This document shows positions 7,676 through 17,353 of a stretch of DNA of 58,994 bases, one piece after another (positions within the stretch are counted from its first letter, which is position 1; each line of letters begins with the position of its first letter). Source of the DNA: Nostoc sp. JL34. Lineage in GTDB: Bacteria; Cyanobacteriota; Cyanobacteriia; Cyanobacteriales; Nostocaceae. The stretch is taken from the NCBI RefSeq assembly GCF_017114945.1, contig NZ_JABXKQ010000043.1:1-58994 (forward strand). The letters run 5' to 3'. Both the position numbers and the translations under genes were made by a program. The notes below the pieces were generated by a model. That model was not told the origin of the DNA, made no database searches, and saw only the letters and a list, made by a program, of their open reading frames with translations.

Positions 7676-8587
7676 ATGACATTAGAAAAAGAGCGAAGAA
7701 CTATAGGAGTTTTCGCTAAATGTTCCGATGCACAATTAGTACTTCAGGAACTAAAAGCTTCTAATTTTCCAATGCACAAAGTTTCTGTAATTGCACGGGA
7801 TACAGAACAACAAAGTGATATTGCTGGTGTTGATGTTGAAGAACACACTAGCAATACCTCCTCAAAAGATGCTACTGGAGCCGTTACTAGTAGTGCTTTA
7901 GACAGTCTAACCGACTTATTGGTCGGTTTAGTCCTCTGGGCAATTCCCGGTATAGGCCCAGTCATCCTAGCCGGAGCAGAAGCAGCAGCGATCGCTACCA
8001 CTTTAACAGGTGGTTTGCCTGGTATATTGCTAAATTTAGGAATTTCTGAAGAACAGGCACTAGGTTACAGTAATCTTGTCTGTAAAGGTCACTATTTGGT
8101 GATAGTAACCGGCATAGATATAGAAATCCGTCTTGCTAAGAGGATTTTTAATCGCCGTGATATCCAACAGTGGAGTGTTTATCAGCCATATTCAACCCCA
8201 AATAGTCGCTATAAACACGCAGTTGGTGTTTTTTATATCCGCCAAGATGTAGAAAGAGCACTTACTGAACTTAGAACCGCTGGCTTTCCGATGAGTCAAG
8301 TATCAATAGTTGCTAAAAGTATAAGCAATATAAGTGATACTTTTGAGGTAAATATCAGCAGTTCCCAAGATAACTACACTACTTTAGGAATTCCTGATGA
8401 GCTCGCCAGATATTATGAACATCAAGTGACTCTTGGGCATTACCTAGTAGTAATAAAAGGCACTGATATCTACATAGCAGGTGCAAGAGCTATTTTAGAG
8501 AGTAACAAGATCCAACATTTTAGTATCTATAGCCAATCTGAACTTGACGTACCTAGAAGCGATCGCCAGATTATTACGAACTTCTAG
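7676..8587 (+). CDS. Tandem general-stress (YflT-like) domain protein
   Basis: 303 residues. A segment at about residues 8-45 (RTIGVFAKCSDAQLVLQEL, then FPMHKVSVIARD) is repeated at about 183-220 (HAVGVFYIRQDVERALTEL, then FPMSQVSIVAKS). So it is a duplicated YflT/general-stress-protein domain. Between them lies a Gly/Ala-rich hydrophobic segment (about residues 85-115: LVLWAIPGIGPVILAGAEA) that could insert in a membrane. The function is unknown beyond the stress link of the family. It probably shares a transcript with the small membrane protein gene just upstream. Confidence 0.75.
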   Translation: MTLEKERRTIGVFAKCSDAQLVLQELKASNFPMHKVSVIARDTEQQSDIAGVDVEEHTSNTSSKDATGAVTSSALDSLTDLLVGLVLWAIPGIGPVILAGAEAAAIATTLTGGLPGILLNLGISEEQALGYSNLVCKGHYLVIVTGIDIEIRLAKRIFNRRDIQQWSVYQPYSTPNSRYKHAVGVFYIRQDVERALTELRTAGFPMSQVSIVAKSISNISDTFEVNISSSQDNYTTLGIPDELARYYEHQVTLGHYLVVIKGTDIYIAGARAILESNKIQHFSIYSQSELDVPRSDRQIITNF

Positions 8588-9587
8588 TTACAAGTCAAGT
8601 TATATATCAAGACGTTTGACGACATCCCCTGATTATGCATATTCCTAAGAAATTAGAGGATAAGTATTTATCTTGTCCTATAAATTACATTATCTTAGGG
8701 GTATACTTTGTCTTTTGAAACCTTAACTTTCTACTATAATATTGCTTGTACTCGCTAAGATTACTATTGGTCTGTATAGTGATGTACAATTATACTGATG
8801 TCCATATCCAACCGCAAAAGCCATTATATTTAGCTTTTCTATAAATTGCATTTTAAGGAACCTAATTTTCACTATCCGGCTGTTTTATTTGACTATCCAG
8901 CCTTTTTGTCAATCCCAAAAGTGGTTTAACCATGACAATAGAATATTAGATGAGAGTTAAATTATTTAATATTCTCTAAGTGTTTTTTGGTAAAAAGATG
9001 ATGTCAATATAATAAAACCTAAGTGACAAGAGGGTAATCTTGGAGTAAAATAATATCTGTTTCAAATAGTAGTTTTGTAACCGATTCTACCCTTTTGTGG
9101 TGCTATTAAGATATGACCTGTATTCAGAGTTAGGATGGAATTGTATTACTATTTTCAATCCACCCAGAAATTCTACCTTTTACCCTTTGCAGAATTCGGG
9201 TTTTGCTAGGGAAACTACTGTACAAATAAAAGCCATATTTTTTAGTCAATTATAACTATAATATTAAATTTATAATCTAATAACAAGTATTTAATTATTC
9301 ATCGCCAGATTTAATTAAAAATAAGACGATTGCTGATTATCAAAGAAGTTATACTATCTATCTAAAGGTTTATCTTAGTTAAAGAATCAAGATTTTAGGT
9401 AAAAAGATTATTTATATTCAAAATAACGTTATATTTGTAAATATATGAAGAAATGATAATATTTGAAGTAAAAAAACTAGCTACACATATCCTACGTGAA
9501 CGAAATATCTAACATTTGTTTTGGATAGTTAAAACATAATCAAAATAGTCTCAAAAACAGAAATAATTTGAATACCCACCTGGAATA
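8588..9587. other. 1-kb AT-rich spacer, no gene seen
   Basis: I see no open frame with a plausible start site and no tRNA-like fold. The DNA is markedly AT-rich compared with the flanking genes, most strongly at 9230-9480. It should carry the promoter of the large histidine kinase at 9588 and may hold a small RNA or a decayed gene, but nothing can be named. Confidence 0.5.
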
Positions 9588-12500
9588 ATGTTGAACCGTT
9601 TGAAGATTGGAACCAAGATTGGAGTAAGTTTTGTCCTGAGTTTGGCAACTCTGACCACCATTGGTCTAATCTCCTACCAAAGCACCAATAATCTAATTGA
9701 AACTTCGCGCAGAGAAAACCATACCTACCAGGTGTTAAGTCAGCTTGAAGACCTGAACTTACAAATGACAAATGCTGAAACTGGGCAACGTGGTTACATT
9801 GTTACTGGAGAACAGCGCTATTTAGAACCTTATAATACTGCCATTCAAGTAGTGAATCAAAAAGTTAGGGAACTTCAGAGGTTAACAGCAGATAACCCCA
9901 ACCAACAGAGTCGGCTTGATATTTTACAGCCATTAATCGATCAAAAGCTGGCTGAACTTCAAGAAACCATTGACTTGCGTCAGAACCAAGGTTTTGAATC
10001 TGCTCAGAAGGTTGTTCTGACAGACCGAGGCAAGCAACTGATGGCTGAAATCCGCAAAGTTATCGAGGCAATGAAAACTGAGGAGAATAGACTGCTAAAA
10101 CAGCGCTCTGAAAATGCACAAGGAGCTGCCCAGCAAACCATCGCCAGTATTGTCTATAGTATTCCCTTATTTTCTTTGCTCTTAGCTTTGATCGGATTCG
10201 CCCTAACCAGACATATCTCAGTACCGCTGAAGCAAGTTTCTGATCTGGCAGAAAAAATGGCAGATGGGGATTTATCAGTGAGTTTACCAGATAGCGATCG
10301 CTTGGATGAAATTGGCGTGTTGACGCGTACCTTCAACCAGATGATCGTTAATCTGCGAAACACAACTAAAAAAAATGAGGAGCAAAACTGGCTAAAGTCT
10401 AATTTGGCTGAATTTACCCAGATGCTCCAAGGACAGCGAAATCTGGAAAGTGTCTCTAACCTAATCTTGTCAAATTTAGCACCACTGGTTGGGGCATCAC
10501 AGGGCGTTTTTTATGTGATGGACTCTATAAACAACCAGCCGATGCTGAAGTTGTTGAGTAGTTATGCTTACAAAGCCCGCAAAAACCTGGCAAATCAGTT
10601 TCGCTTGGGCGAAGGACTGGTGGGACAATCCGCCCTTGAAAAACAAAGAATCCTCCTGACGGAAGTTCCTAGTGACTATATCCGCATCAGTTCCGGTTTG
10701 GGAGAAGCACCACCGCTAAATATTATTGTGTTGCCTATACTATTTGAAACGCAGGTAAATGCCGTAATTGAACTTGCCTCTTTTGGGCCTTTTAACGAGT
10801 TGCACCTGACATTTTTAGAGCAATTAAGTGAAAATCTGGGTGTATTTTTAAATAACATCGCCTCACAATTACAAACCCAGCAACTACTTGAAGAGTCTGT
10901 TGCTTTAACAGAAGAACTGCAAACCCAGCAAGAAGAACTACAGCAAAGCAATCAACGCTTGGAAGAACAAGCACACGAGTTAGAGGAATCACAATTTCTT
11001 GTCAAGCAGTCTAACGAAGAATTACAACAACTAAATGAAGAGTTAGAAGAAAAAGCAGAATTGTTAGAAGTGCAAAATCAGGAAGTTGCCCGCAAGAATC
11101 AGGAAGTTGAGCGGGCAAGGCAGTCTTTTGAAGAAAAAGCTGAACAACTGGCGTTATCTTCCAAATATAAGTCAGAATTTCTCGCGAATATGTCCCATGA
11201 ACTGCGGACACCGCTAAATAGCCTGTTAATTTTAGCAAGGCTGCTAGCAGATAACTCTCTTAACAACTTGACCGACAAACAAGTAGAGTACAGTCGGACT
11301 ATTTACTCGGCTGGAAATGATTTGCTGGAGTTGATCAATGACATTCTAGATTTGGCAAAAATTGAGTCGGGTACTATGTTACTCGATATTGAGCAAATTG
11401 CTTTTGTAGATTTGCAGACATCTCTAGAGTATACTTTCCGGCAACTTGCTCAGAATAAAAAACTCGGTTTTACTATTCAACTGGATGATAAGTTACCCTC
11501 GACAATTTCTAACGACTCCAAACGCCTACAACAAGTACTGAAAAATCTCCTAGCTAACGCCTTTAAGTTTACAGAACAGGGAGGCGTGAAATTACAAATT
11601 AGCATAGCGGATGAGGCAGGTGAAGTTGATAATTCCATGATTGCTTTTGCAGTTAGCGATACGGGTATAGGCATTCCAGCCGAGAAGCAGAAAATTATTT
11701 TCGAGGCATTTCAGCAAGCAGATGGCACAACTAGCCGCAAGTACGGAGGAACTGGCTTGGGCTTGTCCATCAGCCGCGAATTGGCTCAACTGTTGGGAGG
11801 GAGAATTGAATTAGTCAGCCAACCAGGAGAGGGAAGCACCTTCACCCTCTACTTACCCAGGCGACAGGAAAATAATGCTAAAAATCCTCTCACCACACCA
11901 CCCCCTGAGCCAACTACCTCTATCCGCACAGCATCGACCATAAAAGAAGTGCCAATGGTGGAAAACAGACCTACAACTGTGGACACATCTGCGTCCGCGA
12001 AAATACTTACCACCTTCCCCAGCGAAATTCCAGATGATCGGGAAATAATTCAACCAGGCGATCGCATTTTGCTAATTATCGAAGATGACGATAAATTTGC
12101 CCGCATCTTACTAGATATGGCACGTGAGCAGGGCTTTAAAACCATTGTTGCTTTACAGAGCAAACAAGGTCTAGCACTCGCACAACAATTTAAACCTAAT
12201 GCGATTATGCTAGATATCCACATGCCAGAGATGGATGGCTGGACTGTGCTGGATCGTCTGAAACATAAACCTGATACCAGACATATACCAGTACACATCC
12301 TTTCTGTTGATGAAAGACAGCAACGGGGATTACATTTAGGAGCGATTACCTATCTACAAAAACCTGTTTCTCCAGAAGCGCTAACTCAGGTATTGACTGA
12401 GATTAAAGGCTTTATTGAGCGTCAGGTAAAAAATCTGCTGATCGTCGAAGATGACCCCGTACAAGCCCAAAGTATTATCGAACTGATCGGTAATGGTGAT

Positions 12501-13232
12501 GTCCAGAGTACAGCAGTGGGTACAGGTGCAGAAGCCCTCTCGATTCTGCGATCGCATCACTTTGATTGCATGGTACTGGATCTGGGTCTGCCCGATATGA
12601 GCGGGTTTGCACTAATTGAGCAGATAAAGCTTGAACCCAAGCTTTTGAAACTGCCGATTATCGTTTACACCGGCAAAGAACTCAGCCGACAAGAAGAAAC
12701 CCAGCTGCGGGGATTAGCAGAGACAATTATCATTAAAAATGTGCGATCGCCAGAGCGGTTGTTAGACGAAACTGCCCTGTTTTTGCATCGAGTGCAAGCA
12801 AATTTGCCTCCACCAAAGCGTCAAATACTAGAGCAACTACATCAAACAGACCCGGTGCTGGCTAATCGGAAAATTTTGATTGTGGATGATGACCTGCGAA
12901 ATATTTTTGCCCTCACCAGCTTTTTAGAAAGCTATCAAATGCAAGTGCTGTTTGCCGAAAATGGCAGAGATGGTATAGAGAGGCTACAAACTAATCCTGA
13001 CATTAATATAGTTTTGATGGATATCATGATGCCGGAAATGGATGGTTACCAAACCACCCGCGCCATCCGCCAGCAACAACAATTTCGCTCACTACCAATC
13101 ATTGCTTTAACTGCCAAAGCCATGCCAGGTGACAAGGAAAAGTGCATCGAAGCTGGAGCCTCTGACTACATCACCAAACCTGTAGATACTGAGCAACTGC
13201 TTTCACTACTCCGGGTTTGGCTGTATCGGTAA
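9588..13232 (+). CDS. CHASE3 hybrid histidine kinase with three receiver domains
   Basis: 1214 residues. Order: first membrane helix (about 10-30); periplasmic CHASE3 sensor domain with the family signature TGQRGYIVTGEQRYL; second membrane helix (about 185-205); HAMP; GAF (about 270-420); a long Gln/Glu coiled coil (about 420-520); HisKA with phosphorylatable His537 in MSHELRTPLN; HATPase ([17 protein letters not shown]); then receivers with phosphoacceptors Asp876, Asp998 and Asp1145. Receivers 1 and 3 keep the usual Lys-Pro; receiver 2 has Lys-Asn. It should sense an external signal and relay phosphate to partners elsewhere. The gene stands alone after a long spacer, and the next gene converges on it. 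Confidence 0.93.
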   Translation: MLNRLKIGTKIGVSFVLSLATLTTIGLISYQSTNNLIETSRRENHTYQVLSQLEDLNLQMTNAETGQRGYIVTGEQRYLEPYNTAIQVVNQKVRELQRLTADNPNQQSRLDILQPLIDQKLAELQETIDLRQNQGFESAQKVVLTDRGKQLMAEIRKVIEAMKTEENRLLKQRSENAQGAAQQTIASIVYSIPLFSLLLALIGFALTRHISVPLKQVSDLAEKMADGDLSVSLPDSDRLDEIGVLTRTFNQMIVNLRNTTKKNEEQNWLKSNLAEFTQMLQGQRNLESVSNLILSNLAPLVGASQGVFYVMDSINNQPMLKLLSSYAYKARKNLANQFRLGEGLVGQSALEKQRILLTEVPSDYIRISSGLGEAPPLNIIVLPILFETQVNAVIELASFGPFNELHLTFLEQLSENLGVFLNNIASQLQTQQLLEESVALTEELQTQQEELQQSNQRLEEQAHELEESQFLVKQSNEELQQLNEELEEKAELLEVQNQEVARKNQEVERARQSFEEKAEQLALSSKYKSEFLANMSHELRTPLNSLLILARLLADNSLNNLTDKQVEYSRTIYSAGNDLLELINDILDLAKIESGTMLLDIEQIAFVDLQTSLEYTFRQLAQNKKLGFTIQLDDKLPSTISNDSKRLQQVLKNLLANAFKFTEQGGVKLQISIADEAGEVDNSMIAFAVSDTGIGIPAEKQKIIFEAFQQADGTTSRKYGGTGLGLSISRELAQLLGGRIELVSQPGEGSTFTLYLPRRQENNAKNPLTTPPPEPTTSIRTASTIKEVPMVENRPTTVDTSASAKILTTFPSEIPDDREIIQPGDRILLIIEDDDKFARILLDMAREQGFKTIVALQSKQGLALAQQFKPNAIMLDIHMPEMDGWTVLDRLKHKPDTRHIPVHILSVDERQQRGLHLGAITYLQKPVSPEALTQVLTEIKGFIERQVKNLLIVEDDPVQAQSIIELIGNGDVQSTAVGTGAEALSILRSHHFDCMVLDLGLPDMSGFALIEQIKLEPKLLKLPIIVYTGKELSRQEETQLRGLAETIIIKNVRSPERLLDETALFLHRVQANLPPPKRQILEQLHQTDPVLANRKILIVDDDLRNIFALTSFLESYQMQVLFAENGRDGIERLQTNPDINIVLMDIMMPEMDGYQTTRAIRQQQQFRSLPIIALTAKAMPGDKEKCIEAGASDYITKPVDTEQLLSLLRVWLYR

Positions 13233-13301
13233 GGGAGTAGGAAAGTAAGGGAGGAAAAAACCTGATCCAAAAATCCTTTGAAACGTTTCGTTACTTTCTA
13301 A

Positions 13302-14708
13302 TCAAGCAATCATCTTCTCCAAAGCAACCTGTAAATCTTTTGTCAAATCGCTCACAGCTTGTCTAGAGGCTAAGCGATTTCCCTGACAATTGTGAGAGCG
13401 TTCAGTAACTGAAATTGGCTCTCCCACAGTGATTTGTGCCTGTCGCAAACCTAACCGAGGTCGCCCCGGAAGTGTTGTATCCTGAATTCGGGAAAGCATA
13501 TCGAATACAAGCAAAGCTGTTTCTGCAAACCGTTCCGGCGTCGGTTTTTCCTGAATATAAGTAGCTGTGACTGCAACAAAACTTTCCACTATCCGCATAT
13601 GCCGCATTCGCAAGTCTGCTTCCTCTGCAATCCAGTCTGCCAAACCGCGTTTAAAGGGTGGTAAAGCATTGATATCTGGCAAATCTTCCCGATAAATGTA
13701 ATTCCAGCCAGCTTCTTCCAAGCGACGACAGCGGTCAATAAAATTACCCTGCGCTGGAACTGCAAAATATTGCTCGGAAACTTGTAAAGCCTTATCGAGT
13801 AAGCGATGAAGTCGAGCAATCAACACCTGATTAGGACTAGCAGATTCATCAGTTGAGATGGTTTTTGGGATGTCTTGATGATAGAAGCGACGATAAAACT
13901 CTTCCATCTCAGTGATCAGATATTCAGCCAACCGATAAAGGCGTTGATAGTAAATCTCTTCGCTATCGCCCGAATCAATTGCCAAAACTTTCAAGCCACT
14001 ATCAGCTTCCAACTTACTCAACAGCCAATCCAGTCTAGACCAAGGTGGTTCAGCGTAGCGATATTGGATGGCGATCGGCACAATGATCACAGTCTCAGTC
14101 CGGTTAGCTTTTTGCAAGTCTTCTACACACCAGAACCCCATTTGAGCAACGCCAGGTTCCAGTGGGCTAACAATACCACTATGACCATTAGTACCTCCTT
14201 CGGGTGCTACTGCGATCGGTAGTTTGCCATTAGCAAACAACTCCCGTGCCATTTGGATTGCTTGGCGATCTAGTCGCCTACCGCGATGAACCGGCACACC
14301 CCCCAACCGAGAGAACAACCAACCCAGCCACTTTCCAGCCCAAACCGTCATCCCGCGATCGTAAAGAAAATAGCTGTGAACCAGGAATTGTAGTGTAATA
14401 CCTTCCTGACGAGCGACTTGTGGCACAATGCGGGAAAGCAAATACAGCATACACAGGGGATCTTCCACCTCTGGGTGGCGAAATGCCAACAAAAAGCGAA
14501 TTTTTCCAGCCTGGAATTGTTGATAAAGTTCAGCTAATACCTCAACATTTTTGGCTTCAATCCTGACAATACCAGCTGGTAGCCAAGGGCGAGTGCGAAA
14601 TCGGAGTGCGATCGGCAGTAACCACCGAACAATCTGGAGTACCAGCGGGTTTAACCGTTGAGGAATAAATTTCAGTGGTGGTTGAGTAGAGTGAATCGAT
14701 CTAGGCAA
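13302..14708 (-). CDS. PlsC-like glycerolipid acyltransferase family protein
   Basis: 468 residues, longer than the usual PlsC of about 250. The acyltransferase HX4D motif is FRHPEVEDP (His78, Asp83). The substrate-binding block is VPVHRGRRLD (about 139-148), and APEGGTNGHSG (169-179) matches the EGT motif. The C-terminal 200 residues are a helical extension of unknown role. The enzyme should transfer an acyl group to a glycerol-phosphate-type or other lipid acceptor at the membrane; the exact substrate is not visible. Its neighbours give no pathway clue. Confidence 0.75.
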   Translation of the reverse strand: MPRSIHSTQPPLKFIPQRLNPLVLQIVRWLLPIALRFRTRPWLPAGIVRIEAKNVEVLAELYQQFQAGKIRFLLAFRHPEVEDPLCMLYLLSRIVPQVARQEGITLQFLVHSYFLYDRGMTVWAGKWLGWLFSRLGGVPVHRGRRLDRQAIQMARELFANGKLPIAVAPEGGTNGHSGIVSPLEPGVAQMGFWCVEDLQKANRTETVIIVPIAIQYRYAEPPWSRLDWLLSKLEADSGLKVLAIDSGDSEEIYYQRLYRLAEYLITEMEEFYRRFYHQDIPKTISTDESASPNQVLIARLHRLLDKALQVSEQYFAVPAQGNFIDRCRRLEEAGWNYIYREDLPDINALPPFKRGLADWIAEEADLRMRHMRIVESFVAVTATYIQEKPTPERFAETALLVFDMLSRIQDTTLPGRPRLGLRQAQITVGEPISVTERSHNCQGNRLASRQAVSDLTKDLQVALEKMIA

Positions 14709-14905
14709 GTCGCTCTCCAGATTGTATTTCTAGCGATTGTACAACGGGGGGTCTTGGTTTTGCGTAAAGCCGCAGCCTCTTGCGATCAAACATTTCAATC
14801 CCCACGTTTTGCTCTCTTGGTTACTCAGCATGGGCGAAACCCTAGCTATCCACTAACAGGATTCATAAACTCTCCAAGGATAGATCCTAAGTATCGAATC
14901 AAAAA

Positions 14906-15352
14906 TTAGTTTGCATGTTTAGGAAAATTTCGGAATAAATAGCCAAAAACTGTTAAGTTCAACACCAGAATCAGTATTTTTATAGGAGATATTCCCCAAA
15001 ACAATTCATAAATTTCTGGTGGAATACTGATACCAACAAGTCCTAATACTAAGACATGTGCCCAACGTTTTTCGTACCATAAACCAACAGCTTCAATACT
15101 AGTAACAATAGCATATATTCCTGCTCCAATGCCGCTAAATGCCAAAGTTCGGGGATTTAAGTTAAGAACTTTCTTTAAAAGCCAATCAATAATTATCGAT
15201 TTACCTTCTAAAACATAATTTTCTGAAAACGTTTCTAGAGTTTGATAATTTTTTAATGTCAATAATAAAGCGATCGAAGTAACCATAAGCAGCAAGGCGG
15301 TAAATGATTTGTAGAGAACAATTGCCACTAACCCCAATGGACGCTTTTTCAA
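14906..15352 (-). CDS. DUF2127-family membrane protein
   Basis: 148 residues, about four membrane helices. Near the N-terminus RPLGLVAIVLYKSFTALLL fits the start of DUF2127 proteins, and the conserved middle reads AVGLWYEKRWAHVLVL, followed by PPEIYEL. The function of the family is unknown. It lies about 200 bp upstream of the acyltransferase gene on the same strand, with no strong evidence of co-transcription. Confidence 0.75.
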   Translation of the reverse strand: MKKRPLGLVAIVLYKSFTALLLMVTSIALLLTLKNYQTLETFSENYVLEGKSIIIDWLLKKVLNLNPRTLAFSGIGAGIYAIVTSIEAVGLWYEKRWAHVLVLGLVGISIPPEIYELFWGISPIKILILVLNLTVFGYLFRNFPKHAN

Positions 15353-15515
15353 ACAACCCCCTAAGTATATATAAGTAAAAATTTAATTCCCTGGCTCTGA
15401 ATGATGCCAACTAAAACGCTTATTGTCGCAGTTCTTGCTCACCCCATATTTCCACTTTTCCTAACAAGCAAACTAAATGTTTATGACTACACTATTGCTA
15501 ACAAATTCATAACCT

Positions 15516-15615
15516 CACCCGAATGGGTGAGAAACAATTCAACCTATTGGATGAACTAAGTGCAGGAAGTTAAGGTTTATAACAAAGAAGATACTGCTAC
15601 TAGAAAAGATTAATT
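15516..15615 (+). promoter_or_regulatory. Leader element shared with the gene at 40624
   Basis: The stretch begins with the palindrome CACCC-GAAT-GGGTG. From 15527 to 15615 it aligns almost base for base with 40509-40597: both begin GTGAGAAAYAATTCARCC and end TACTAGAraAGATTrATT, about 27 bases before the ATG. Conservation of DNA sequence and of spacing to the start codon points to a common promoter or 5' leader. Confidence 0.7.
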
Positions 15616-15642
15616 AAACCCCACTTATTTAAGGATACCTCT

Positions 15643-16071
15643 ATGAAACTTGCAACTTTGATCAATTCTGGAGTTTTGATTGCTTCAGTTGCCCTGACAT
15701 CTGGAATTGCTAACGCTCAACCAGCCACAAATAACAACTACGGCAGTGCTAGTGTTACGACTGATGCAAAGAATAAGCCAATCAAAGTTACTGTAAATTC
15801 TAACACTTTACTCAGTAATTCCACGACTACTAGTTATCTTCAACCCTTCAATCTTGTTTCTCTTGCTTACCAAGGTGGTCTAGAGCAACAGGGCATTCCT
15901 AGTGCAGGAACTTTGATCTTTGAACGCCAGAACAGAAGTATTATTGCGGAAGATTTAGTTAAGGCTGCTGTCAGGGCTAACAAATTACCGCCTCAAGTTT
16001 TGAACGATCAAAATTATCTAAGTGCCGTCAAGTCAGAGTTCACCTCCTTATCTAGAGATTTCTCTAACTAA
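15643..16071 (+). CDS. Small exported protein of unknown function
   Basis: 142 residues with a clear signal peptide (MKLATLINSGVLIASVALTS), probably cleaved after ANA (A-N-A|Q-P). The mature part begins with a Thr/Asn/Ser-rich stretch (about 25-65) and ends in a helical region with no known motif. The signal peptide and upstream DNA resemble those of the beta-barrel-like gene at 40624, although the mature proteins differ. A strong terminator follows, so it is probably a one-gene transcript. Confidence 0.75.
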   Translation: MKLATLINSGVLIASVALTSGIANAQPATNNNYGSASVTTDAKNKPIKVTVNSNTLLSNSTTTSYLQPFNLVSLAYQGGLEQQGIPSAGTLIFERQNRSIIAEDLVKAAVRANKLPPQVLNDQNYLSAVKSEFTSLSRDFSN

Positions 16072-16148
16072 ATACGACTTTGGATAGGGGTAATTTAGAT
16101 GCAATTTCAACTTCACTCCCTCCTCAACCCCTGCCTAGCAAGGAAAAT

Positions 16149-16179
16149 AAGCCCATTCCCTATGAAGGGATGGGCTTTT
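16149..16179 (+). terminator. Intrinsic terminator of the exported-protein gene
   Basis: AAGCCCAT(T)CCCT pairs with AGGGATGGGCTT, a 12-bp stem with one bulged T, followed by four T. It lies about 80 bp after the stop at 16071. Confidence 0.8.
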
Positions 16180-16247
16180 GATTGACATTGTATGTGCATA
16201 AACGTAGCCCGACGCAGGGATCACACACTGAGATAAATCATATCCAA

Positions 16248-16320
16248 TGGAGGTTAGCGGACTCGAACCGCTGACATCCTGCTTGCAAAGCAGGCGCTCT
16301 ACCAACTGAGCTAAACCCCC
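16248..16320 (-). tRNA. tRNA-Ala, anticodon UGC
   Basis: 73 bases on the minus strand that fold as a complete cloverleaf. The 7-bp acceptor stem is GGGGGTT with AACCTCC and discriminator A. The D arm contains AGCTCAGTTGGTAGAGC. The anticodon loop CTTTGCAAG gives UGC. The T arm contains GGTTCGAGTCC. The CCA end is not encoded. It stands alone upstream of, and divergent from, trhO. Confidence 0.97.
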
Positions 16321-16391
16321 ATAAAATTAAAATAGTAGGTAACTTTGATTGCCGTTGCTATTGTAACTTATATTGTTCGATTACCAAAGGG

Positions 16392-17306
16392 ATGAAGCCA
16401 GAAAATATTCAAGTTGTTGCAGCACTGTATAAATTTGTCAAGCTGCCAGATTTTGCTGAGAAACGAGATTCTTTACTATCTTACTGCCAAGCGCAAGGTG
16501 TGAAGGGGACAATTTTGCTGGCACAAGAGGGGATTAACGGTACAATTGCGGGTTCGCGTCAGGCTGTTGACTCAGTTCTCTGGTTTTTGCGTTCTGACCC
16601 TCGTCTAGCAGACTTAGAATCCAAAGAGTCCCATACCGAAACCCCGCCTTTTGAGCGAATGAAGGTGCGGTTAAAGCAGGAAATCGTCACTTTGGGTTTA
16701 CCGGAAATTGACCCAAATGAGCAAGTTGGCACTTATGTCAGTCCCCAAGAATGGAATGATTTGATTTGCAATCCAGAAGTAACCGTGATTGATACCCGCA
16801 ATGATTATGAGGTGAATATCGGTACTTTTCAAGGAGCAGAAAATCCCCAGACTAGCTCATTCCGGGAATTTCCTGATTATGTGCGCCACCACCTCGACCC
16901 AAATAAACACAAAAAGGTTGCTCTGTTTTGTACGGGCGGCATTCGCTGTGAAAAAGCCTCATCCTTCATGCTTGCCCAAGGTTTTGCAGAAGTCTATCAT
17001 CTCAAGGGTGGCATTCTCAAGTATTTGGAGGAAGTTCCAGCACAAGAAAGTTTATGGGAAGGGGAATGTTTTGTCTTTGACGAACGGGTAGCGGTTAGTC
17101 ATGGATTGGAAGAAGGGAGTTGTGAGCGATGCTTCAGTTGTGGACGCCCGATTTCTGAGGAAGATAAGGTGTCTCCAAAGTATGAGCAAGGGATTTCATG
17201 TCCTTATTGTTTTGATAGCATCACCGAGGAGAAAAGAGCGCGTCAGCAAGAAAAATGGCACCACTACCAAACCCAGGTTGGTAACAAAAATCGGGATGTG
17301 AGTTGA
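16392..17306 (+). CDS. trhO: tRNA uridine(34) hydroxylase (rhodanese-like, YceA family)
   Basis: 304 residues. An N-terminal acylphosphatase-like domain (about 8-100; [17 protein letters not shown]) precedes a rhodanese domain (about 115-215) whose active loop is [12 protein letters not shown] with catalytic Cys180. A Cys-rich tail ([12 protein letters not shown]; about 240-280) probably binds a metal. TrhO makes 5-hydroxyuridine at position 34 of tRNAs using oxygen, the first step to methoxy- or carboxymethoxyuridine. It is placed beside and divergent from tRNA-Ala(UGC), itself a U34 tRNA; I treat that as a curiosity, not proof of a link. Confidence 0.92.
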   Translation: MKPENIQVVAALYKFVKLPDFAEKRDSLLSYCQAQGVKGTILLAQEGINGTIAGSRQAVDSVLWFLRSDPRLADLESKESHTETPPFERMKVRLKQEIVTLGLPEIDPNEQVGTYVSPQEWNDLICNPEVTVIDTRNDYEVNIGTFQGAENPQTSSFREFPDYVRHHLDPNKHKKVALFCTGGIRCEKASSFMLAQGFAEVYHLKGGILKYLEEVPAQESLWEGECFVFDERVAVSHGLEEGSCERCFSCGRPISEEDKVSPKYEQGISCPYCFDSITEEKRARQQEKWHHYQTQVGNKNRDVS

Positions 17307-17311
17307 AAAAG

Positions 17312-17353
17312 AATTCCGAATTATAAAGCTTCAGTCAAGGATAATTCGGAATT
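17312..17353. terminator. Shared hairpin between convergent genes
   Basis: AATTCCGAATTAT (17312-17324) pairs with ATAATTCGGAATT (17341-17353), a perfect 13-bp stem. It starts six bases after trhO ends and covers the last codons and stop of the converging kinase gene. It probably ends transcription on both strands. Confidence 0.65.
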
